Part shown: positions 7,823 through 17,490 of the stretch, piece by piece | Position numbering within the stretch: the stretch's first letter is position 1 | Layout: each line of letters begins with the position of its first letter | NCBI GenBank assembly: GCA_015680685.1 | Contig: MNCI01020233.1 | Span: 15,417 to 39,546 of the forward strand | Length of the DNA stretch: 24,130 bases | Source: Gnetum montanum | Lineage: Eukaryota > Streptophyta > Gnetopsida > Gnetales > Gnetaceae | Direction: 5' to 3' | The notes under the pieces: generated by a model | Told to the model about the DNA's origin: nothing | What the model saw: the letters and a program-made list of their open reading frames with translations, nothing else | Database searches by the model: none | Position numbers and translations under genes: made by a program

Positions 7823-10680
7823 ATGGCTTTTTCAACTACTGCTGCTAATGCCTTCAACGTTGAAGTTCCCATCATGGTTCAAGGAACTACTGGTGCCGAA
7901 CAACTGCTAAACACGATGCTGGAAATATGTCGATCCCTCAGAATCCAAAATTAGGGACCTAAGGGATTAGTCAAAAAAAATGAGCATTACAGTTTCCTCT
8001 GTGCAAAGGTGCAAGCCAATCTACCCTTGGACGTACATGAACTTGAGGACAAATGTAGCTTTGAGTTCGCTTACTGCAACGGAATGGAATTCATTCCTAC
8101 TCCCAACATTTCTTTATCTTTAACACAAGTGTATTAATAGCTACTAGACTAGCTAATCCAAATGGCTTAGCTTAGGGAATAACAAGACATAGCATACAAC
8201 CAAGATGATGCTTTCCAAGATGGATAGGAGGAACTCGATTCCCAATCAGATGAGGGAGGTCCAACCAACCCCGCTCATGTTCCTCCTATCCAATCCTTCT
8301 AGGACAAGCCATTGTCTATTACCACTTCCTTTTTGATCATGCCTACACTTCCACAACCCGTGATTACAACTGCTATGGGTAGCCATGCCAATCCCACGAT
8401 GTTTCAATGCCCACTCTCGCCTATTTCACCTATCTCATTGGCAGCTACTATTCCTTTGCAAACTGGTCAGTAACCCATTCCTATAGCACATCATACATCA
8501 GTCGTGGCTACCCTACCACATGTTCATACCATGCCTACTTCACAATCATACACAACTTTTGTTTCTATTCCTACATTCATGTCTATGTCATCCACTGTGG
8601 TGGGCCCTGGCCCATCCACATGGTAGGCCCCATTTGCTTCTTTGCCTACCCTGCAACCATCGTGTCTCACTACGTTCACTCTTAAATCCACCAAGCCTTG
8701 CAGTGAGTACAACCTAACATGGGGCTATTGTCTACGCTGCCAGTGACACAAGCGGTCTATCTAGTAGCACAACCTACAGTCACTACCCTAACAACACCAC
8801 CTGCTAGGTGGTGGACAACATAAGCAACACTGCTCGTGGGGGTCATCCCAATGGTACCGTTGATGAGTCACTCCACCACCCTCGCCATACCATATGCTAG
8901 GTTTGGACCAAGCATTTCAGCTTATCTACACCCTCACTAAGGAAATAAAACACCTAAAAGCTACTAAGTATGACATGGTACAAGTCATGAACTTTTACCA
9001 AGATGACCCTATCAGCCCTATAATTCCTACCTTCACATTACCCCTAGGGATGTCACTCCCACATGTCACGAAGTACGATGGGGAGGGAGATCCCAATGCA
9101 CATCTTGTCACCTTCAATTCTGAATCTTTGCTATTACAACAATGGCCGCACATGATTATTTGTGTCTTCACCATGTCCTTAGCTGGGAAAGCTTTGGATT
9201 GGTACCGTGCATTGCCATGGTCATCCATTTCAACTTTGGAAGACCTGTTGACCTAGTTCGTGATGTGATTCAAGTACAACTTGAAGCCAGAAAGCATGCT
9301 GGATCAGTTAATGAGCATGAAGAAAGACCCCTTAGAACCAGTCTAGAAGTTCATCTAGCATTGGAGCGCAACCCTTAATGAGAACTACGAGCCCATCGCA
9401 GAGGCCCACTTGCTGGCCATCTTTAAGGGTGTAGTGAATGACTTCATCAAGTTCAAACTGTACTACCTCGCTCCTCGCTCTCTTAGTCAGGCCTTCACTC
9501 AGACTAAGAGCATACAAGACGTGGCCAAGGTAAGCAAAGACCTAGCTTACATCGCTTACAAAATAACCTTCATAAAGAAGGACAAGGGTAAGGTCCCAAC
9601 AACCACAATGGCCACTGTGGCAACCGAGGCCAAGCCCAAACCTAGCAACAATAGTAGCAAGAATAGCAAGAAACCGATCATACCTGCAACTAACCTTATG
9701 CCCAAACAAGGCAACAAGTCACAACCTGCGATACCTATTCCTAAGACATCTACACAACCCAAACCCAACTTTGAGCAGAAAGATTACTCAAAGTACACCC
9801 CACTACCTCTCAAGCCTTTAGAGCTTCTGAAGCAACTGCTATCAGCAAGATACATCCAACATAAGTAGATGTCAGAAGAAGTAATCGTGAGACATCAACG
9901 CTACTGTGAGCTCCTTAGGAACCCCTCTTTGGCCCTGCCAAATGAGCCTCCAGTTCTTAGGGATTTCAGGCTGGATAGGTTCTGTGACTACCACCAACAA
10001 TGTGGTCACAACTCGGATTACTGTCTAGCATTTTAGGATGACATCTAGAGGTTAATCAACTAGGGGAAATTGGTGCCAGAAAAAAGTAACCCCAACGCCC
10101 CAAAAACCAATCCGTGTATGTCTACACAGATCTTCTCAATGCCAACAATGTCAGTTATATAATCAATGCAATCGACATTGATAGTGATCCTAGGCCACCC
10201 CAGCAACCATTTGTGGTTTGTGTGCCTTAGCATAGTGCACCACCACCACCTGCAGCTACTCGAATATCACAGTATCCATTCATCCTAAAAGTACCTCCAT
10301 GGGCATCCACCTTTGCGCCACCTATTAGTGCCCCCCCCATTAATACCTCTAGCTCCATTCATCATCAGGGGGCTGACACCCTTAACAACTCCTATCTCAA
10401 GAAAAATAGCTGAACAACCTTCTCACCATGCAAGGCGAGAAGTCCACTTCGGGGACGAGACATCGAAGGGAAGTACTTCCCAAGGTGCACCCAAGCCTAT
10501 GTCTTCACCCCCCACATCCATGCCTTCACCACCAAAGATGAGGATCAACATGACCACAGAGTTCGTACTACTCTGCCAACAAGGGTATGAACCCAGATCC
10601 AAAGTGGTCCCTCCTCAAGAAATTTATCTTTTGGGACGAGTAGAAGAGGACAAGAGCATTAAAAAGGGGGGGGGCAGCTA
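7823..10680 (+). pseudogene. Element B gag
   Basis: Frame 2 from the ATG at 7823 gives a gag-like protein of about 950 codons. An N-terminal part (to 8280) is followed by a Pro/Ser/Thr-rich stretch (8290-8700), then the capsid-like core at 8894-9560, with LPHVTKYDGEGDPNAHL, LAGKALDWYRALP and later YYLAPRSLSQAF. A Lys/Pro/Asn-rich linker follows. A zinc knuckle with spacing CX2HX4HX4C has its ligands at 9983, 9992, 10007 and 10022. This His-containing knuckle is usual in Tat and Athila gags. There are more than 15 in-frame stops, mostly TAG; frame changes lie in 8700-8890, near 10100 and near the C8 run at 10331. Gag packages the RNA into particles. Confidence 0.88.
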
Positions 10681-10739
10681 ATACCTCTTGAATGCCCTCA
10701 CTTAGTTTAAGCAAGCTCTAAAACAAAAAAAATACTACA

Positions 10740-11573
10740 TTAAGCTTGTATGACCTGATCATGACATCTACTCCACATCATGAGGCTATGATCTGAATGT
10801 TGACAGTGAATCTGGTCAATGAGGACATGCTAGTGAAGGAAGAAGCGATCTAGTCGATCATGCTTCCCTCCGTGCTTGCAGGGTCAAATTAGCCTCAACT
10901 AACCTTCCATAACGACGCCGTTAGGGAAGACCTCGAGAGGGGTCAAGTGACTATGGCTCCCCTTTTCATCACAATTTGGGTCGGCCAACACTAGATCTAA
11001 AGGGTACATGTTGATGATGGGGCTGCCACAAATGTTATTCCCTTCCCCATTGTAGACAAGCTGGGCTTGGTCGACTAGATCAAGCCCACAACGACATCAT
11101 GCCTGAGGTTGTTCAATGGGGTGCGGATCGTGATGAAGGGCACAATTCACATAAACTTCATAGTAGGGGACCACCTCTCCACAAGCGTAACATTCATCAT
11201 GGTCTAGGAAATGCTATGGTCTAACCTAATCTTGGGGAGATCATGGTTAGCAGAACTTAGGGCTGTCTCCTCATCCATACACCAGGAAATCCACCTGCCT
11301 TATGTAGGAAAAGAAGTGGTGATTCATGATGATGAAGTAGCAATGTAAGCGATCCACAATGTAGATGTGGAAGAAGGCTCAGAGGTCATAACTTATGAGA
11401 ACAAAGCACCTATTGCAACTTACACTGACTACCCGGTAGAGGGGTTAGCTCAGCAAGTTGATTCCCTAAATGAAAATGCATGGACTGAGTTACCCTTCCA
11501 AGTGGGAGGCGATGATGAAGACAAAGGCCTTGGTAGAACACCTCGGACTTACGTCTCACTCAACTCATGAAGG
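10740..11573 (+). pseudogene. Element B aspartic protease and gag-pro tail
   Basis: Frame 0 contains the retropepsin active site VDDGAATNVIP at 11010-11042, equivalent to the D-S/T-G type motif, followed by LILGRSWL near 11230, the usual second conserved segment. It would cut the gag-pol polyprotein. The tail after 11290 (EIHLPYVG, PFQVGG, YVSLN) is shared with element A. Stops lie at several sites; the last, TGA 11568-11570, aligns with CGA in element A, so it looks like a CpG mutation rather than a true end. The frame then meets a splice-donor-like GTTAGG at 11574. Confidence 0.85.
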
Positions 11574-11642
11574 GTTAGGAAGCGGCTTTGCCTAGCGTAG
11601 AAACCCCACTACTTCCTTCCCACGCACTGCTCATATCCTTCT

Positions 11643-11983
11643 ATGCAATGGCCCAAAATGGCTTAAAACTAGCAATGTGCAATGACCTAAAATTGCTTAA
11701 AAGTAGCAATGTGCATTCATGAAATGGCCTAAAATGGCCTAAAAATAGTGATGTGCAATGGCTCGAAATGGCCTAAAACTAGCAATGTGCATTCATGCAA
11801 CGATCCAAAATGGCCTAAAACTATGCTATGGCCTAAAATGACCTGAAACCATGCTACGTTATGGCCCAAAATAGCCTAAAACTAGCATAAGTTACGAGTT
11901 AGCCGTTGTTCATGATGTTGATGCATCATCTCTTTGGCATGTTATGCATTTGCCCAAAATGGCCTAAAACTAGCACATGAAAG
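11643..11983 (+). repeat. ATGGCCTAAAACTAG tandem repeats, element B
   Basis: About eight degenerate copies of AATGGCCTAAAACTAGCAATGTGC and variants, the same family as 475-850 in element A. The array stops at about 11980, where the sequence that is unique to B begins. Confidence 0.85.
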
Positions 11984-12044
11984 CATGAACATTGTATACA
12001 AAATGCATGTATGCAATACACAAGTTAGCACAAAATCCTCTTGC

Positions 12045-12050
12045 TTTATT
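12045..12050 (-). terminator. Polyadenylation signal AATAAA of cargo gene
   Basis: On the minus strand AATAAA lies about 96 bases downstream of the cargo stop codon, in an AT-rich stretch (12050-12145) that would be its 3' UTR. Confidence 0.5.
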
Positions 12051-12145
12051 CAAAACTGTTTTCTGTAAAACAATGTTTTCAAAATTCATTACACAAAAAT
12101 TTCAAAAAATTAAAATTTCAAATTTTCAAAAAACATCTCATGTAG

Positions 12146-12268
12146 TCATGGGTTATCTCTATTCACATCGTTTTCACCTTTCATTCCTACATCATCACCT
12201 TCCCTTGCTTTGTCCCTCACCGGCTCTTCATTCCCTCCCTCTAAATGTGTTGCGCCATCACTTGGGGC
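12146..12268 (-). other. Cargo gene final exon and stop
   Basis: After CTAAC, a pyrimidine-rich stretch and GATGCAG, forty open codons follow in phase 0 to a TGA at 12148-12146. The peptide is acidic and glycine-rich (APSDGATHLEGGNEEP at its start, NDVNRDNP at its end). No internal stop is present. Confidence 0.62.
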
Positions 12269-12356
12269 CTGCATCGTAAGGGTGAAGTGGTCAGTTAGGG
12301 CAAAAAATGCAAACTACAACAAAGCATAAACATTAACACGGTACAAAGTGACTAAC

Positions 12357-13180
12357 CTAAGAAGGGCCCACATCCATCTCAAAGGATATCTAGCCTAAAC
12401 TAAGCCCAAGGAGATGCTAGACCTCCTCTACCATGATATCTACCTAATGCCTTTTGCCTGGTGGAGCATCTATGGTAGTAGCTCTCTCCTTCTCGGTAGG
12501 TGTCCACCTCAGCGGCCCTAGAGAAAAGGAGATGATCATGGTCTCTTCTATGGGAAGGGCCACCTTCCAATTAGGAGATTTTGTAACCTTGACCTACTCT
12601 TTGAACCTAGCGTAAGCCTTAGAAGTGTCGATGGCATTTATAAAAGCTTCATACGTAAATGCCTCCACAGCAGCATCTTTGTACAACTTACAATGGGCGA
12701 CATTTTTCCACTTATACATATGTTTATGGTTTCTCTGGGTATGTCCCCATTTAAAAACCTTGGCACTGAAGTATTTTAGGTCCTAACACTTTTGGTCTAG
12801 TAGGTTCATCTATATACGCTACTCTATCAATTCATGGGTAGTCTCGACATTCTAATGTGCAACTATCCAAAACCTAGCATGATCCACCACAGCTATGCAC
12901 GAGTCCTCATTGTTAGTAGCTCAAGCCATGAGGAACTCATTCCCTGACTTGAGGTCCTCCACCTTGGCCCTTAGGTCAACCGGCCTTTGCTTAGCCTTTT
13001 GGACCCATTTCCACAAGTCCTCATTGGTACGTTTGTACTCCCATAGGGAGCATGCCAAGTGCAAAATGCATTTGCAAACCTCATTGTATGCACGATGAGA
13101 TACCTCGGTTACTTTCGATGGGAATGTCGACACAACACAGACTTTCAAAGGTCATGTTGGGTCCCACTTGAGTTGAGAGG
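12357..13180 (-). other. Cargo gene exon 7, helical region
   Basis: It holds 274 codons in one unbroken register, with no net indel over 824 bases, though about eleven stops, mainly TAG, interrupt it. Segments include YNEVCKCILHLACSLWEYKR, DLWKWVQKAKQRPVDLRAKV and YKWKNVAHCKLYKDAAVEAF. The 13020-12925 part is charged and helical, possibly coiled coil. The exon ends TCT TAG before GTTAGT, again where a CAG would give a standard donor. Confidence 0.68.
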
Positions 13181-13284
13181 CTACCATGACACAAAGAGCA
13201 TATCAATTTCATTAGCATAGCATAAGTAGCAAACGTGATAAAGTTTAGCATGATAATGAGAGGGCAAACAATACTACTACTTAC

Positions 13285-13418
13285 TTGCTTCTAGGTCCAC
13301 TTGCTGAAGACATTGAATCATGTCGTCAACAATACCTTGCATAAATGTGAACTTGTCAGGGGTTTCAACCCATGATTTCATGTGAACCATAGGGGTCTTA
13401 TGGCATTAGTGGTAGCAC
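13285..13418 (-). other. Cargo gene exon 6
   Basis: It begins after GCGACAG and ends before GTAAGT. Phase joins exon 5 (G plus GT). It reads GATTNAIR first, then after a one-base shift near 13390 WVETPDKFTFMQGIVDD and MIQCLQQVDLEA. Confidence 0.58.
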
Positions 13419-13491
13419 CTGTCGCATAACCACAACACATTAGAAATGATCAAAATGGACTATGATAAGACAGACATATTGCTCAACTCAC

Positions 13492-13835
13492 CAATGTCTG
13501 ATTGTTCTCTCTCTTCTTGTTGATGCAAGATGATAGCAGTGGCTTGACCAGAGGTTCCCACTAGGTCGCTACGAACCTCCTCTTCATGTGCTGGTGCTTT
13601 TCCTTTGAAGAGACTAGTGTCTTTTTTATTCAAGGGAGGCTCCTCAATAGGAGGATTCTCCCTGATAACGAGAGCCCCTACCTTAGCCATAGGAGCCTCC
13701 TTCTTCTTGGTTAGAACCCCTCTCTTCGAAACTAGGGCCTTTGCATCTTTATTTGTCGTCCCCGCCTTAGGGGTTGAAACTGCTTCGTCATCTTCTTCTT
13801 TTTCTTTTGGTAATTAGAAAACCCATTTGCATTAG
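13492..13835 (-). other. Cargo gene exon 5, charged linker
   Basis: A low-complexity Lys/Glu/Pro-rich stretch with PKEKEEDDEAVSTPKAG, KKKEAPMAKVGALVI and PPIEEPPLNKKD. The 3' end is at GTGAGT. The 5' edge at 13835 is chosen because it keeps phase with exon 4; two TAA codons then fall near the start. Confidence 0.55.
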
Positions 13836-13939
13836 CTCAAAGCAAGTTAGCATAGGATAGATGTTATGCTATGCTACGCCATCTAGCATAGCATAGCATA
13901 GCAGAAAAGAGCAAAGTAAGCATTGAAAAAAGCACTCAC

Positions 13940-14990
13940 CAATAGAAGGTCACATCCTCTACAGTTTAAGCCACAGTCTTCACCCCCCTCCTCCTTCACA
14001 CGAAGGGTTTTCTTAGTTGGGGATGGCCTCTTCTGCTACAACTTTCTGGCTATCATTTTAGCTATGAAATGTTCACCTCATGACATGCTGCCGTCCATGG
14101 TGGGGGGCGTCTCTCCTATGCTATCCTAGTTGCGAACATTGCAGGCCACTTGATCCTTACTCATTATAGAAAGTGACTCCCTAATTATTTCTAGGGGATC
14201 TTGGGCATGGGTGTTCTGGAAGACCTAGTAGATCCATGGTCTGGAAATTTGATTACGATTTTGCATGACCCATACTCCTTTCTCCTAAACAACTAAGAAC
14301 TCCATGAAGCACTTAAGGCAACCTATATAAAAGGCGTAATGGATGTTGGAATGGAACTCCATTTTCGTATAGTGTCCCAAGTTCTCAATTCTCAAGCCTT
14401 TACACATAGACCTGGCCAAGTTGTAACGGGTCCTCTTCTTCATAATCTCATACATTATCCAGGCCTGCTCAAGCCCTGGGACCTTCCCCTAGGTAAGAAA
14501 CTGGGGGAATGTGTGAGCACATAAAAAAGGGTAAAACTCTTTGGTAGGTCATTCCTTGAATTTTTTCATATGGATCCCCTTATGCTCTTTGATCAGCCCT
14601 AGCCACTCCTAAAGGTCCTTCTTCTAAAGGGTCAACTTTGTCTTGGATTTTGACCCTATTTGAATGCCTTTGGTAGGGACACTGAACAGATCCATGAATA
14701 ACTGGTCATTGATGTCAATGACCACTTGCACGCCATGCATACGTAGGAGAAAGTGGCTCACCTTGTCAAAAAAATATTCGACCATGATGAGCATCTTAGC
14801 TATGGGAACATTCAAATTTGAGGCCAGGAATAGATCCATAAGCCCCACATTTTTTATGTTCTAGACTAGGGAGTCTGAGGCCTTTCCGTTCAACCAATGT
14901 TGGCTTGGCTCTACTTCCCCATACTTGAAGTAGACATTCACTGCCTATGCCTCAATGGTTACCACCATGACCTCCTGAGGCTTTCTCGCC
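13940..14990 (-). other. Cargo gene exon 4, main domain
   Basis: The largest exon, about 350 codons. The first part reads through VGLMDLFLASNLNVPIAKML, VSHFLLRMHGVQVVIDINDQ and KGIQIGSKSKTKLTL. After a frameshift near 14505 it reads AWIMYEIMKKRTRYNLARSM and GLRIENLGHYTKMEFHSNIH. A basic stretch, TKKTLRVKEEG, near the end could be a nuclear signal. It ends before GTGAGT at 13939. Phase at its 5' junction does not match exon 3, suggesting one more indel or another acceptor. Confidence 0.65.
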
Positions 14991-15073
14991 CTTATAATAG
15001 GTTCACAAAATGTTTAGCACAAAAATGTAGGAAATTCAATAATTACAAATATAGTTAAACATGTGCCACTTAC

Positions 15074-15559
15074 CGCTCAACCTATCAAGTGGATATGGTA
15101 GTGGGAACTATGGGAGTTCAATCAGAACTTGTTCAATCGTGACTGGTTTGAAGGGTTCTGCCCACTCCCCATCCAACTTGCCCTACCCCTTGCACTAATT
15201 GTAGAGGGTGGAATATACGTCTTGGTAGGTGTGGTATTCACCCCCACCTTGACCGATCACACCTACTTGCAAGTTCTTAGCAGAAGAGAATTCTTGTAGG
15301 GCTAGTTGTGTTGTGGCCAGTAGACCTAGTAGGTCATGAACCCCATCATCATTGATGAAGAACTTGGTAGCAAACACATACTGTTAGTGTTAGGCCACTA
15401 CGGCCAATGTCACACAAACGTAGTAGAACAAGGCTACAAAGAATACCCGTCGACAAAGTAGACACTTCCCTGAGGATTCTGGAAGCATGTCATCATAAAA
15501 CATGCAAGGAAAAATGTGTTGAAATGGTCATAGAAGCTATACTCAATCATCTCCCAGAT
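15074..15559 (-). other. Cargo gene exon 3
   Basis: It starts after CTTGGCCTAG and ends at GAGCG before the canonical donor GTAAGT. The first part reads IWEMIEYSFYDHFNTFFLAC; after a frameshift near 15460 it reads FFVALFYYVCVTLAVVA and later FFINDDGVHDLLGLLATT. The TQLALQEFSSAKN segment follows. Several stops are TAG. Confidence 0.62.
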
Positions 15560-15651
15560 CTAGGCCAAGTGCCTTAACCTTGTTTGGCACTGACTGGATC
15601 CTTCCCCTTGATTTCCCCATCAGTCAAAAACCTCAAAATGCCTCAGCTTAC

Positions 15652-15792
15652 CCCAGGCAAAATGGCTTTCATTATGCTGGCCGCCTCCTCCTCTAGGGAT
15701 GACCAAACGATCACACTAAAGTGGTCAAGGAGGAATTGTAGGAAGTCCTATGCCCCTTTCCTAAACCAGACCCCTCACTCCCCCATACGTAT
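15652..15792 (-). other. Cargo gene exon 2
   Basis: It is preceded by a strong CTCCTCCTCCCTAG acceptor and ends before GTAAGC. Forty-seven codons in one frame include FLQFLLDHFSVIVWSSLEEE, interrupted by TGA and TAG. Phase 0 at both ends. Confidence 0.62.
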
Positions 15793-16416
15793 CTAGGGAG
15801 GAGGAGCATTAGCCATAGGTCTACTCACATGACATAGGACCCATCTAACTTCAAAAACAATTAGCTTGGGCCTCAACCCCACCCTGTGCAACCCAATTAG
15901 CAAGTGTTATCATCATGCCTAAGTGCAATACATGTGTAACGTAGCAACGCCTAGTAGTTCATGCATATACCATAGCATAACCCTCTTCCTACACATAATG
16001 TAGCAAGGGCATGGAAGCCTAGCATAGTAAGAACATGCAAAGAGCCTAGCATAAAAATAGAACAATTAACAACATGCCCTAGCAAAACATGTGTTACACT
16101 ATCGCATCACACATGGCCTAGCCCTCCTAAGGGTTCTACATTACAACATTTGAAGGTCAATTAACTTAAACTACCCGAGCCCCCACGGTTATGACAACTG
16201 TGGCGGTGGCGGTTTAAGCGACCTTGTGTGCAACTATGACATAATGTTCATGCATCTTCCATGATCAAAACAAAAACAGCAGTGATGCAAAGGCCAAAAT
16301 GATGTGACAACAGAAAACATAGGTAGCCAAGAATGGATGCAAAATGAATAGGATGTAAAATAAAAGCAGAGAGCAACAGAAAACACAAAACAAAAAAACA
16401 GAGGAACCGTAATAAC

Positions 16417-16539
16417 CTACTGGGTCAACAGTGCGCTCTTCCGCGCTGTGACGTCTGCTTGTGTCATGTGCCCTAGGGTCTTCTTTTCCTCCTCAACCTT
16501 TGCAAGTGCTAGATGAGTGCGTTCCCTCTTAGGAGCCAT
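16417..16539 (-). other. Cargo gene exon 1
   Basis: It opens with ATG at 16539 and a basic start (MAPKRERTHLALAKVEEEKK), rich in Lys and Glu. Forty-one codons end in TAG directly before GTTATT, in phase 0; an original CAG before GT would be a standard donor. A T-rich intron follows, 16416-15793, in which I see no coding sequence. Confidence 0.6.
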
Positions 16540-16690
16540 TGTCCTACTCACAGATTAACCCTCTTCATTGTAAAAAACTTGCCTTGTTAGTCATTAGCAC
16601 AATTGCTTTATGCTCCAAAATTGCCTTGTGCTCTAGTGCATGCTCTGTGCTCTTATGGTAGAAATGGAAAAATTTCCAGGGTTTAATCCC

Positions 16691-16698
16691 TATTTATG
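16691..16698 (-). promoter_or_regulatory. Possible TATA box of cargo gene
   Basis: CATAAATAGG reads on the minus strand about 155 bases upstream of the cargo ATG. It is the best TATA-like site in 16540-16870, but such strings are common in AT-rich DNA. The rest of that stretch shows no gene. Confidence 0.25.
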
Positions 16699-16888
16699 AT
16701 CATAATGATAAGATAGGAAAACTTGTTGTCCTCTCTCTCCAATTAATGCGAAGCATTCCATATAGCATAGCATGCTCACCACGACATTGTAACAGTGCTA
16801 GCATTAAAGCCTTGACATGCTTCAAGCCAACTACTTGCTTTTCCAAAAATAGAAAAAATATATTTATTTTTGTTACGGGTCCAAAAAT

Positions 16889-17490
16889 GCCTTAAACTAG
16901 CAATCCTAGAAATCACAGCGTGACCAGTCTGAAAAGACCTTAAACTAGCAATCCTAGCATAGTTGCACCTCTAACGGTTTGAAAAGACCCTAAACTAGCA
17001 GTTTCGACCTGTTACGTTCATAGTCCGTAATTCCACACTCTTACATGGGTGATTTCATGTCTTCTCATAATTTCGGACTTCCAAATTGGCAGTGCCACAA
17101 TTTCTAGTAGTTTCGTATCAGTAGTTCACATTTTTGTCTTAACAGTTTCGCATTTCTCATACCAAAACTTTCTGTTTCATGTACCATCATTCTCCATGTT
17201 AAGATTTTGCATGTTACAATTTGGTAGTTCAAAATGACACTAAACTAGCAATTTGGCATTTACATATCAACACTTTCACAGCTTCACACTTCGCATCAGC
17301 AGCTTTACATTTTTAATGGTTTTGCACTCTCATGCCTTGGCAATCCGCCACGACCTTAAACTGGAAAACTTTTAATATTTACATCATCACACTTTGCGAG
17401 TTGCATCTCATTGCTACTTTGCAAATTTTCATTATACACAATCTCTGCCAATAGATGCCTCTTAAGTAGGCTTTTATCTCATGTTGGTAG
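16889..17490 (+). repeat. GACCTTAAACTAGCA repeats and intron 3' end, element B
   Basis: Three clear units, 16889-17010, carry AAAGACCTTAAACTAGCAATCCTAGCAT, matching 864-1115 in element A. From 17010 to 17490 the sequence is T-rich with scattered remnants (ACACTAAACTAGCA at 17229, GACCTTAAACTGG near 17352) and aligns with 1115-1424. No coding sequence is seen. Confidence 0.8.

Larger units (their letters stand above)
12146..16539 (-). pseudogene. Antisense multi-exon cargo gene, unknown product
   Basis: I do not recognise this gene. Eight exon-like blocks on the minus strand (16539-16417, 15792-15652, 15559-15074, 14990-13940, 13835-13492, 13418-13285, 13180-12357, 12268-12146) are separated by GT-AG gaps of 73-104 bases, plus one of 624. 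Codon phase is kept across five junctions; one of the seven (exon 3/4) does not fit and exon 5's start is less certain. The product would be near 1,050 residues: a basic N-terminus (MAPKRER), a hydrophobic-rich middle, a long central domain, a Lys/Glu/Pro-rich linker, a helical region and an acidic tail. In-frame stops, mainly TAG, and two frameshifts show it is dead here. Element A has no trace of it. Confidence 0.7.
11574..17490 (+). other. Ogre-type intron between protease and RT, element B, with cargo
   Basis: The donor GTTAGG at 11574 aligns with the element A donor, and the acceptor TTGGTAG ends at 17490. The next codons, GTT GAG CAA GAG ATG, lead in phase 0 into RT. The intron is 5.9 kb against 1.1 kb in A. 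From left to right it holds the ATGGCC repeats, an AT-rich stretch, the antisense gene, then the GACCTTAAACTAGCA repeats and a T-rich 3' end. Splicing is predicted, not shown. Confidence 0.58.

Noticed and set aside
8407-8717. Open frames in other phases of the gag Pro/Ser-rich region, both strands
   Set aside because: They overlap the real gag frame, whose position is set by homologous gag motifs on both sides.
7823-10080. Reassigned genetic code with TAG read as glutamine
   Set aside because: TAG also falls where the other copy has TGG (Trp), and TGA, TAA and frameshifts occur too. Decay of a plant transposon explains all of it.
12895-14524. Plus-strand open frames within the cargo region
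   Set aside because: The minus strand shows phase-consistent exons with splice sites here; the plus-strand frames are short and have no recognisable motif.
11985-16885. DNA transposon insertion carrying the cargo gene
   Set aside because: I found no terminal inverted repeats or clear target duplication; the edges fall in the element's own repeat arrays. It cannot be fully excluded by eye.
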